This document shows, in pieces, positions 48,463 to 56,745 of a stretch of DNA of 64,000 bases. The first letter of the stretch is position 1. Every line of letters starts with the position of its first letter. The notes under the pieces were generated by a model. That model saw only the letters and a program-made list of their open reading frames with translations. It had not been told where the DNA came from and made no database searches. This stretch comes from Croceibacterium_A sp044506885 (lineage in GTDB: Bacteria > Pseudomonadota > Alphaproteobacteria > Sphingomonadales > Sphingomonadaceae). The DNA lies in NCBI GenBank assembly GCA_044506885.1, contig JBIQKC010000003.1, positions 1 through 64,000 on the forward strand, written 5' to 3'. A program made the translations under genes and the position numbers.

Positions 48463-49971
48463 TTGAGTGCTACGATGTCCAGTTTGGCGCCCTCGGCGGC
48501 GCTGCGGCTTCAGCCCGACATTCCCGGCGAGGATGAACGCGCGCGGGTCATGGCCGCCTATGGCTGCGGCGCTCTGCAAGACGATCCGGAGTTGCAGGCC
48601 ATCGCCCGCTTCGCGGCGCAATTGTGCGAAGCGCCGATCGCGCTGGTGAGCATGGTCGAACGCGACCGGCAATGCTTCCTCGGGCGCGTCGGCATCGACC
48701 TTCTCGAAAGCCCGCGCGAGATCTCGTTCTGCGCCCACGCGATGCTGGTCGACGGGGCGATGGAAGTGCCCGACGCCACGCGCGATCCGCGCTTCGCCGA
48801 CAACCCCTTCGTCACCGGGGATCCCGGAATCAGGTTCTACGTCGGACAGGCGCTGGTGTCGGAAGAGGGAGCGCCGCTCGGATCGCTCAGCGTGATCGAT
48901 ACCGTGCCGCGCCACGATGGCCTGACCGATCTCCAGCGTCAGGGGCTGGCCGTGCTTGCCCGGTCGGTAATGCGCCGGCTCCAGGCGCGGCGCGACGCGC
49001 TCAGCGCCGAACGGGAACTGGCGGCGCGCGAGGCGCATCTACGCACATTGGCGGATTCGATTCCCGCAATCGCCTGGTCCGCCGATGCCGACGGCAAGTT
49101 CGAGTATTTCAACCAGCAGATGGTCGCTTTCACCGGCCAGCCCGACGACAAGGATGGCGGGGCGTTCCACCCGGACGACTGGAAGAAGGCGAGCGCCGCC
49201 TGGCAGCATTCGCTGCGGACCGGCGAAATCTACGAGATCGAACACCGGTTACGCCGGCATGACGGCGAATACCGCTGGATGATGTCGCGCGCGGTTCCGG
49301 TGCGCGACGAAGCGGGCCGGGTCGTCCACTGGTTCGGCACCGCGGTCGACATCCACGATCTCCACGAGATCGCCGAGACCCGCGATCTCCTCGCGCGGGA
49401 ACTGTCGCACCGGATCAAGAACATCTTCGCGGTGGTGTCCGGCCTGATTTCGCTCTCGGCGCGCAAGCGGCCCGAAGTAAAGGACTTCAGCGACGAGCTC
49501 ATCGGGACGATCCGCGCGCTCGGCCGCGCGCATGACTACGTTCGCGGGGACAATGGCAGCGAACGAAGCGGCACGCTCCACGGCGTGCTCGAGGAGCTGT
49601 TCAGGCCTTATGGCGCCGGCGAGCGGACGCGCATCGCAGTGCGGGGAGACGACATGCCGATCGCGCCGCGTGCGGCGACGCCGCTGGCGCTGGTGTTCCA
49701 CGAACTGGCGACCAATTCCGCCAAGTACGGGGCGCTCTCGACGGAAACCGACACGGTCGAGTTGACGATCACCGACAGCGGCGAGACGCTGCTGCTGCAT
49801 TGGGAGGAAAGCTGCTGTCCGCCGGAGAACGGCGAGCCGGTCGCCGGGTTTGGCTCGCGCCTCGTCGAAATGAGCGTGACCGGGCAGCTCGGCGGCTCGT
49901 GGGAGCGTCGCTTCGGCCCCGAGGGCCTGATCTGCGACCTGACGGTGTCGAAGGCTGCGCTGGCGGTTTAG
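48463..49971 (+). CDS. Soluble GAF-PAS HWE-family histidine kinase
   Basis: About 502 residues, no membrane helix. GAF domain at about 45-180 (ELQAIARFAAQLCEAPIALV), PAS at about 195-305 (SIPAIAWSADADGKFEYFN, HPDDW), then the HWE/HisKA_2 kinase: phospho-His in LARELSHRIKNIFAVVSGLI, FHELATNSAKYGALS N box. Such kinases often feed PhyR or other response regulators in the alphaproteobacterial general stress response. TTG at 48463 is preferred: GGAGGG lies 7 nt upstream. ATG at 48439 lacks a ribosome-binding site and ATG at 48475 is 12 nt further in. Confidence 0.9.
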   Translation: MSATMSSLAPSAALRLQPDIPGEDERARVMAAYGCGALQDDPELQAIARFAAQLCEAPIALVSMVERDRQCFLGRVGIDLLESPREISFCAHAMLVDGAMEVPDATRDPRFADNPFVTGDPGIRFYVGQALVSEEGAPLGSLSVIDTVPRHDGLTDLQRQGLAVLARSVMRRLQARRDALSAERELAAREAHLRTLADSIPAIAWSADADGKFEYFNQQMVAFTGQPDDKDGGAFHPDDWKKASAAWQHSLRTGEIYEIEHRLRRHDGEYRWMMSRAVPVRDEAGRVVHWFGTAVDIHDLHEIAETRDLLARELSHRIKNIFAVVSGLISLSARKRPEVKDFSDELIGTIRALGRAHDYVRGDNGSERSGTLHGVLEELFRPYGAGERTRIAVRGDDMPIAPRAATPLALVFHELATNSAKYGALSTETDTVELTITDSGETLLLHWEESCCPPENGEPVAGFGSRLVEMSVTGQLGGSWERRFGPEGLICDLTVSKAALAV

Positions 49972-50014
49972 GCCATATCGGTTCCCGTCCGCCCGAGGGA
50001 AGGACGGTTTCCGA

Positions 50015-50893
50015 TCAGGCGTTCGGGTCCGGTCCCGACATGCTGCCGTCGTCGTTGGCCTGCGGGCCGGGGATCGGCGTCAGCGTGTGGATCTGGCGGA
50101 ACTTGCCGTCGATGTAGCGGAAAGTGTGCGAATCCGGCGCTTCCGCCCGTCCGCCGAAGCGGCAGAACACGTTGATGACGCCCTTCTCCTCGTCGATCAG
50201 GTAATCACGGTGCGTGATGTAAAGCACGCCCGGCGGCATTCCCAGCTCGCAACTCGCATGGGGATCGCCCTTGACGTTGGTATAGGCCCCGCCTTCCAGC
50301 CGCGCGCAGGGCGTGCCCCAGGGGATGTCGGTGAACTTGTCGGCGAACCCGTCGAGATAGGCATTGGCCCCCCGGATCATCTCGGCCGGGCTGGTGAGCT
50401 GGTATTTGAACAGCGGCCCCCAGTCCTCCTGCTGCGTATACTTGAGATAGGCGTTGGCGTTGAACAGCCAGTCGCCCGGCTTGGTGACGAGCGAATCGAC
50501 CCGGATGACCTTGCCTTCGTGCGCATAGAGCCGGGTGCCGATGACGTAGGGCGTACCGCCTTCCGTGACGATGATCTCTGTGAAGGTCTTGCACCGCTTG
50601 TCGTCGTGGAAGCTCATCGCATTGGCGACCGACAGGGCGGTGTTCCACAGCCCCGCGCCCGCCTCCACATCCTGCATGTTCTCGAGGTAGTGCGCCTTCT
50701 CGTGCAGCGGCAGCGCGGCGAGGCTGCCCGCCTTCTGCCCCTCGACATAGGCCGCCGTCAGCGCCTTCAGCTCGTCGCGGGTGCAGGTGGGGTGGTCCTG
50801 TAGCGGCGCATAGGGGCTCGGCGGCGCGCCCTGCGCCAGCGCCGGAGTGGCGACGCAGGCCATGAGGCCGGCGAGAAGCGTCTTGCGGATCAT
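50015..50893 (-). CDS. Exported DUF8021-like protein (copy A)
   Basis: A 292-residue protein with signal peptide MIRKTLLAGLMACVATPALA. The first half is helical with an NTF2-like ring of tyrosines; the second half carries WGTPCARLEGGAYTNVKGDP and GVLYITHRDYLIDEEKGVINVFCRFGG in two parts, seen in DUF8021-type proteins of bacteria and fungi. Paired Cys in the mature region suggest disulfides. Enzymatic role unknown. Separated by 27 nt from the related upstream gene. Confidence 0.65.
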   Translation of the reverse strand: MIRKTLLAGLMACVATPALAQGAPPSPYAPLQDHPTCTRDELKALTAAYVEGQKAGSLAALPLHEKAHYLENMQDVEAGAGLWNTALSVANAMSFHDDKRCKTFTEIIVTEGGTPYVIGTRLYAHEGKVIRVDSLVTKPGDWLFNANAYLKYTQQEDWGPLFKYQLTSPAEMIRGANAYLDGFADKFTDIPWGTPCARLEGGAYTNVKGDPHASCELGMPPGVLYITHRDYLIDEEKGVINVFCRFGGRAEAPDSHTFRYIDGKFRQIHTLTPIPGPQANDDGSMSGPDPNA

Positions 50894-50920
50894 AATCGTC
50901 TCTCCCCAGGAAAATGCGGT

Positions 50921-51943
50921 TCAGCGAACGTCCTGCGGCCTTTCGCTGCGGCACTGTTCATAGGTGCTCCATCCGGAACACACGCCATAGGGCCCGCGGA
51001 TGAAGATCGCCTCGATCCGGCGGATATTCTCGCCCTCGATCTTGAACAGTTCGCCCAGTTGCCAGGTCCAGTTGATCGGGCGGTGATCGAAGAAGGCGAA
51101 GGCGAACACGATCCCGCGCTCGCGATCCACCGCCACGTGTCGGCGGTCGCGGATGCCGGTCACCGCGCCGATCAGCGAGGTTTCGAGCTGTTCCCGGCAG
51201 CCCTGCGGCTGCCGCCCGCCGACACCCTCGGTGCCGGGAGGACCGGCGGTGATGACGCCGTTCTCGTAGCGCAGGCAATCGTCGGTGAAGGGATAGTAGT
51301 CCTGGCCGGTATTTCGCTCCACCGCGTCGAAGTAATAATCGGCGATCCGGATCAGGTCCGCGCGGCTCTGGCGCTGGTCTTCGGGGATGGCTTCGAGGAA
51401 AATCGGATGCGGCGATCCCATCGCCTCCACCGCTTCGCCGGTTGCGGGAAACGGGCTGCTGGCCGCCGCCGCGCCGGCCCCGAGCGGACGGTCCGGCCGC
51501 GCGGCGATCTGTTCGACCTCGGCGATCTTGCCGTCGACGATCCGCAGCCGCAGGGACAGGCCGACCGGCTCGGGATCGCGCTGCGGGCCGGTCGCGGAGC
51601 TGGACGCCTGCTCGAACACCGTGCCGAGGAACGCCACCTGCTGCGTTTCGATGTCGGGCACGTAGAACTTGTAGTTGCCCACGCTGCTGGTGGTCGCCCA
51701 CAGCCCTTCATTGCCCAGCGGCAGCTCGATCCCGTTCTCGGTGAAGCGCGCGGTGGGCGAAAACAGCGCCGGGTCCGCCACCCCGTCGGCCATTGCCTGA
51801 AGATACTTGTCCACGAACCCTTCGAGACATTCGCGCTGGCACGGCTGCGGTTGCTCCGGCGCCTGCGCCGAGGCGGATCCGGCGGAGAACGCCATCCCGG
51901 CGAGCGCAAAGGCGGCCGAGGCGCGGCGAAGGGTCTTGAGCAT
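50921..51943 (-). CDS. Exported DUF8021-like protein (copy B)
   Basis: A 340-residue protein with signal peptide (to ASAQAPEQ). CQRECLEGFVDKYLQAM opens an NTF2-like domain (ARFTENGIELPLGNEGLW, a strand of the cone). The second half has PFTDDCLRYENGV and GCREQLETSLIGAVTGIRDRR followed by FAFFDH, again in the DUF8021 style. Probably forms a periplasmic pair with copy A; both lie downstream of acs on the same strand. Function unknown. Confidence 0.65.
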   Translation of the reverse strand: MLKTLRRASAAFALAGMAFSAGSASAQAPEQPQPCQRECLEGFVDKYLQAMADGVADPALFSPTARFTENGIELPLGNEGLWATTSSVGNYKFYVPDIETQQVAFLGTVFEQASSSATGPQRDPEPVGLSLRLRIVDGKIAEVEQIAARPDRPLGAGAAAASSPFPATGEAVEAMGSPHPIFLEAIPEDQRQSRADLIRIADYYFDAVERNTGQDYYPFTDDCLRYENGVITAGPPGTEGVGGRQPQGCREQLETSLIGAVTGIRDRRHVAVDRERGIVFAFAFFDHRPINWTWQLGELFKIEGENIRRIEAIFIRGPYGVCSGWSTYEQCRSERPQDVR

Positions 51944-52017
51944 CGTGAACCTCTCCCTGTTTTCTGTCGGCGCGAATAAATCAGTTTCGGCCGGTTCGCG
52001 CCAGCGGGTTCATGGAA

Positions 52018-53979
52018 TTATAATCCGGGCCTCCCCGCCACCAGATTCTCCACCACCCCCGGATCGGCCAGCGTGCTCGTATCGCCCAGGTTCCCCACGT
52101 CGTTCTCGGCGATCTTGCGCAATATCCGCCGCATGATCTTGCCGCTGCGGGTCTTGGGGAGCGCAGGGGCGAATTGCAGCACGTCGGGCGTCGCGATGGG
52201 GCCGATTTCCTTGCGGACCCACTGGATCAGCTCCTGGCGCAGATCGTCGGTGTCCTCGGTGCCCGCCGTGGTGGTGACGTAGGCATAGATGCCTTGCCCC
52301 TTGATGTCGTGGGGCATGCCGACCACCGCCGCCTCCGCCACCTTGTCGTGCAGCACCAGCGCGCTTTCCACTTCGGCGGTGCCCATGCGGTGTCCGGAGA
52401 CATTGATCACATCGTCGATGCGGCCGGTGATCCAGTAGTACCCGTCCGCGTCGCGGCGGGCGCCGTCACCGGTGAAGTAGAAGCCGGGGTACTGGCTGAA
52501 ATAGGTCTGGAAGAACCGTTCGTGATCCCCGTAAACGGTACGCATCTGGCCGGGCCACGAGCCGGCGATGACCAGCGCGCCCTCCGCCTCGCCTTCGAGG
52601 ATGCGGCCATCGGCCGGATCGACGATGGCCGGCTCGACGCCGAACACCGGCCTGGTCGCGCTGCCGGGCTTGAGGTCGGTGGCGCCGGGAAACGGGGTGA
52701 TCATGTGGCCGCCGGTTTCGGTCTGCCACCAGGTGTCGACGATCGGGCAGCGGCGCTCGCCGACGACGCTGTGGTACCATTCCCACGCCTCGGGATTGAT
52801 CGGCTCTCCCACGCTGCCGAGCAGGCGCAGGGTGGAGCGGTCGGTACGCTTCACCCATTCGTCGCCTTCGCGCATCAGGGCGCGCAGCGCGGTGGGGGCG
52901 GCATAGAAGATCTCTACCGCGTGCTTGTCCACCACCTGCCAGAAGCGGCTGAAGTCCGGGTAGTTGGGCACGCCTTCGAACATCACCGTCACCGCGCCGT
53001 TGATGAGCGGACCATAGACGACGTAGCTGTGCCCGGTGACCCAGCCGACGTCCGCCGCACACCAGTAGACCGGACGCGTCCCGTCTTCATGGGGGCGATA
53101 GTCGAACACGTATTCGTGCGTCATCGCCACCCATACGGCATAGCCGCCGGTGGTGTGCAGCACTCCCTTGGGCTTGCCGGTGGAGCCCGAGGTGTAGAGG
53201 ATGAACAGCGGGTCTTCCGCGCCCATTTCCTCCGCCGGGCAATCGGCGGGTTGCCCTGCCACCGCTTCCGCCCAGTCGATGTCGCGCCCGGTCATCATCG
53301 GCACATTGGCGCCGGTGTGGCGCAGCACGATCACGCTGTGGACCTTGCCGTGGTGCTCCAGCGCGGCATCGACATTGGCCTTCAGCGGAATGCGCTTGCC
53401 GCCGCGCAACCCCTCGTCGGCGGTGATGACGACATCGCTGTCGCAGTCCTCTATGCGGCTGCCGAGCGCTTCCGGGCTGAACCCGGCGAAGACGATAGAA
53501 TGGATTGCCCCGATCCGCGCGCAGGCGAGCATGGCCACCGCCGCCTCCGGCACCATCGGCAGGTAGATCGTCACCCGGCTGCCGCGCCTGACGCCCTGCG
53601 CCTTGAGCAGGTTGGCGAACTTGCAGGTGGCTTCGAACAGCTCGCCATAGGTCAGCGTACGGACGGGAGTGGCGGGATCGTCGGGTTCCCAGACGATCGC
53701 GGTGTCGTTCGCCCTGGCGGGCAGGTGCCGGTCCAGGCAGTTGGCGGCAAGGTTGAGCGCGCCGTCCTCGAACCAGCGGATGCCGAACGAGGCCTCGTCG
53801 AAGCTGGCGTTCCTGACCTTCGTGAACGGCCTGATCCAGTCGAGCCTTTGCGCCTCCGTGCGCCAGAAACCATCGGGGTCTTCGACCGAGCGGCGGTACA
53901 TTTCCTCATACGTCGCTGCGTCGATCAGGGCATCGTCGGCCCATTTCCGCGGAACCGGATACACCACCGACTCACTCAC
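52018..53979 (-). CDS. acs: Acetyl-CoA synthetase (acetate--CoA ligase)
   Basis: A 653-residue AMP-forming ligase, normal length from GTG 53979 (AGAGG upstream; the in-frame ATG at 54054 adds an odd extension). A3 motif LFILYTSGSTGKPKGVLHTT, Trp-containing acetate pocket TWWQTETGGHMITPFPG, A8 hinge YYWITGRIDDVINVSGHRMG and the regulatory lysine in PKTRSGKIMRRILRKIA. Activates acetate, possibly including acetate formed from side-chain cleavage products encoded nearby. Cytoplasmic; likely acetylation-regulated as in the family. Confidence 0.96.
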   Translation of the reverse strand: MSESVVYPVPRKWADDALIDAATYEEMYRRSVEDPDGFWRTEAQRLDWIRPFTKVRNASFDEASFGIRWFEDGALNLAANCLDRHLPARANDTAIVWEPDDPATPVRTLTYGELFEATCKFANLLKAQGVRRGSRVTIYLPMVPEAAVAMLACARIGAIHSIVFAGFSPEALGSRIEDCDSDVVITADEGLRGGKRIPLKANVDAALEHHGKVHSVIVLRHTGANVPMMTGRDIDWAEAVAGQPADCPAEEMGAEDPLFILYTSGSTGKPKGVLHTTGGYAVWVAMTHEYVFDYRPHEDGTRPVYWCAADVGWVTGHSYVVYGPLINGAVTVMFEGVPNYPDFSRFWQVVDKHAVEIFYAAPTALRALMREGDEWVKRTDRSTLRLLGSVGEPINPEAWEWYHSVVGERRCPIVDTWWQTETGGHMITPFPGATDLKPGSATRPVFGVEPAIVDPADGRILEGEAEGALVIAGSWPGQMRTVYGDHERFFQTYFSQYPGFYFTGDGARRDADGYYWITGRIDDVINVSGHRMGTAEVESALVLHDKVAEAAVVGMPHDIKGQGIYAYVTTTAGTEDTDDLRQELIQWVRKEIGPIATPDVLQFAPALPKTRSGKIMRRILRKIAENDVGNLGDTSTLADPGVVENLVAGRPGL

Positions 53980-54050
53980 TCCACCTCTCCCGTGCTCGCT
54001 GCCCAGCTTCGCCCTTGCTGCGAAGGAGAGATGGTAGTGGGAGGGATCCG

Positions 54051-54461
54051 TCAACGCCAGAGGGCTTCCAGCGCGGGCAGGAGATGACCCCGATGCTCCA
54101 CTGGCACGCGCGCGATCAGCTCGGCCTCGAACGCCTCGATCACCGCGCGCGCTTGCGCCATCCGCTCTCGCCCGCGCTCGGTCAGTTCCAGGCCGCGCGA
54201 TTTCCGGTCGATCGGCTCGCGGTCGATCAGCCGCTCGTCCTCCAGGCGCTTGAGCAGCGGCACCATGTTGGCCCGCTGGATGTCGAGCGCGCGGCCGATG
54301 GCGCTGGCGGTGACGCCGGGATTTTCCCCGATCAGGATCAGCGCCGAAACGTCCGATTGCCGCAGGCCCGTCGGCGCGAGGCGCGCGGCAAGCTCCGCCG
54401 CGGTCGCGTTGGCGGCGCGCCGCAGGGCGTAGCCGGGAAATGCGGGAAGCGGATCGCGCAT
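54051..54461 (-). CDS. MarR-family transcriptional regulator
   Basis: A 136-residue winged-helix dimer: recognition helix GVTASAIGRALDIQRANMVPLLKRLEDERLI and wing DREPIDRKSRGLELTERG, in successive segments. It is divergent from the hydroxycinnamoyl-CoA hydratase-lyase gene, the arrangement of FerC-type MarR repressors that respond to hydroxycinnamoyl-CoA thioesters. The shared gap holds an inverted-repeat operator inside a good promoter. ATG 54461 gives MRDPLPAFPGY; the longer frame to 54536 would read through the operator. Confidence 0.9.
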   Translation of the reverse strand: MRDPLPAFPGYALRRAANATAAELAARLAPTGLRQSDVSALILIGENPGVTASAIGRALDIQRANMVPLLKRLEDERLIDREPIDRKSRGLELTERGRERMAQARAVIEAFEAELIARVPVEHRGHLLPALEALWR

Positions 54462-54474
54462 AGCGAATTCGTAA

Positions 54475-54512
54475 CGATTGCTGTTGTTAATAGCAATCGG
54501 GATTGCTATACA
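54475..54512 (+). promoter_or_regulatory. MarR operator embedded in the hydratase-lyase promoter
   Basis: CGATTGCT (54475-54482) and AGCAATCG (54492-54499) form a perfect inverted repeat; AGCAATC (54492-54498) also pairs with GATTGCT (54501-54507), giving three half-sites. The promoter TTGTTA (54484-54489), 17-nt spacer, TATACA (54507-54512) contains the second and third half-sites, so repressor binding would occlude RNA polymerase. Predicted +1 near 54519. Confidence 0.7.
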
Positions 54513-54577
54513 AGATAACGATATGCGGTTCGGCAACGCACGCCGGATCGCACTGCTTTTCGAGAGGAAATTTCATC

Positions 54578-55438
54578 ATGGCCATGCCGTCACAGCCCGA
54601 TCCGCGCCCGGAAGAAGAGACCGTCCGCTACGAGATCGAGGACGGCGTCGCCTGGGTTTATTTCAACCGCCCGGACAAGCGCAACTGCATGAGCCCCAAG
54701 CTCAACCGCCGTATGCTGGCGGTGCTGAACGAGCTGGAATTCCGCGACGACGTGCAGGTGCTGGTGCTGACCGGCGAAGGCAGCGCGTGGTCGGCCGGCA
54801 TGGACCTGCTCGAATACTTCCGCATGTCCGAGGCCGAGGGCATCCACGCCACCCGCCGCTCGCAGCGCGAGGCCTATTCGTGGTGGGAACGGCTGCGCTG
54901 GTACGAGAAGGCCACGATCGGCATGATCAACGGCTGGTGCTTCGGCGGCGCTTACGGCCCGCTGTTCGCCTGCGACCTGGCGTTCTGTTCCGACGATGCG
55001 CAGTTCGGCCTGTCGGAAATCAACTGGGCCATCCTGCCCGGCGGCGGCGCGTCCAAGGTGGCGGCGGAACTGCTCGGCTTCCGTGACGCGATGTACCACG
55101 CGATGATGGGCGAGAACCTGACCGGCAAGCAGGCGGCCGAGAAGGGCATGGTCAACGAATCGCTCCCCGCCGACAAGCTCAGGGCGCGGGTGCAGGAAGT
55201 GGCCGACGTGCTGAAGAAGAAGGACAGCCACGCGCTGCGCGCCACCAAGTGGGCCGTGCGCCGGGTGCGCGAGATGACTTACGACAACGCCGAGGACTAT
55301 CTGATCCGCGCGCAGGAAGCATTGAACGACTTCGGCGGCTGGGAAACGCGCAAGGAAGCGACCAAGCAGTTCCTCGACGACAAGACCTTCAAGCCGGGTC
55401 TCGGTGCGTTCGACAAGAGCAAGGTCAAGGGCGACTGA
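54578..55438 (+). CDS. p-Hydroxycinnamoyl-CoA hydratase/lyase (feruloyl-CoA hydratase-lyase, Ech/FerB type)
   Basis: A 286-residue crotonase-fold enzyme. KRNCMSPKLNRRMLAVLNEL, the oxyanion loop SAWSAGMDLLEYFR, INGWCFGGAYGPLFACDLAF and the active-site Glu in FGLSEINWAILPGGG are characteristic. It hydrates feruloyl-, caffeoyl- or coumaroyl-CoA and splits off acetyl-CoA, releasing vanillin-type aldehydes. AGAGGA precedes the ATG. A feruloyl-CoA synthetase (FerA) is not present in the window. Under control of the divergent MarR regulator. Confidence 0.92.
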   Translation: MAMPSQPDPRPEEETVRYEIEDGVAWVYFNRPDKRNCMSPKLNRRMLAVLNELEFRDDVQVLVLTGEGSAWSAGMDLLEYFRMSEAEGIHATRRSQREAYSWWERLRWYEKATIGMINGWCFGGAYGPLFACDLAFCSDDAQFGLSEINWAILPGGGASKVAAELLGFRDAMYHAMMGENLTGKQAAEKGMVNESLPADKLRARVQEVADVLKKKDSHALRATKWAVRRVREMTYDNAEDYLIRAQEALNDFGGWETRKEATKQFLDDKTFKPGLGAFDKSKVKGD

Positions 55439-55495
55439 GCGCGGGCGATGGGCCGGGAACGGGAACCCTGCTTGCGAGCGAAGGGTTTGCCCCGC

Positions 55496-55941
55496 ATGAC
55501 CGTCATCCGCTTCGCGCCGATCCTCGCGCCCGCCCTGCTCCTGGCGGCCTGCCAGCCGCAGTCCGCCGGCGATGCAGACCTGCCGGGCAACACCGATTCG
55601 ACGCAGCCCTATAGCGGCATCGCCGAGGACGAGACGCTGCGCTTCATCGGCACCGAGCCGTTCTGGGGCGGCGACGTGACCGGCGGCAGCCTGACCTATT
55701 CGACGCCGGAAGACCAGGACGGCGAGACGATCGCGGTCGAACGCTTCGCCGGGCGCGGCGGGCTGTCGTTCCATGGCGCGCTGGGCGGGGCGCCGTTCGA
55801 GATGATGGTGACCGAGCTGGATTGCAGCGACGGGATGTCCGACCGGACCTATCCCTTCACCGTCACGTTGATGATCGGCGAGAACGCGCGCAACGGCTGC
55901 GCCTGGAGCGAGACCAGGCCGTTCGACGGGCCGGAGACGCC

Positions 55942-55945
<4 letters not shown>
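55496..55945 (+). CDS. Small lipoprotein, COG3650-like
   Basis: A 149-residue lipoprotein: signal MTVIRFAPILAPALLLAAC with lipobox LAAC, then a beta-rich domain (LRFIGTEPFWGGDVTGGSLT ... CSDGMSDRTYPFTVTLMIG) with two Cys (ELDCSDG, NGCAWSE) typical of COG3650-type envelope proteins. GTEPFWG is the recurring motif of this group. Function unknown. It overlaps the following dioxygenase-like gene by TTGA. Confidence 0.75.
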
Positions 55946-56742
<797 letters not shown>

Positions 56743-56745
56743 GCG

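Noticed and set aside
54051..54536. Longer MarR reading frame starting at 54536
   Set aside because: It would translate through the operator and promoter region; the N-terminal residues before MRDPLP are not winged-helix-like.
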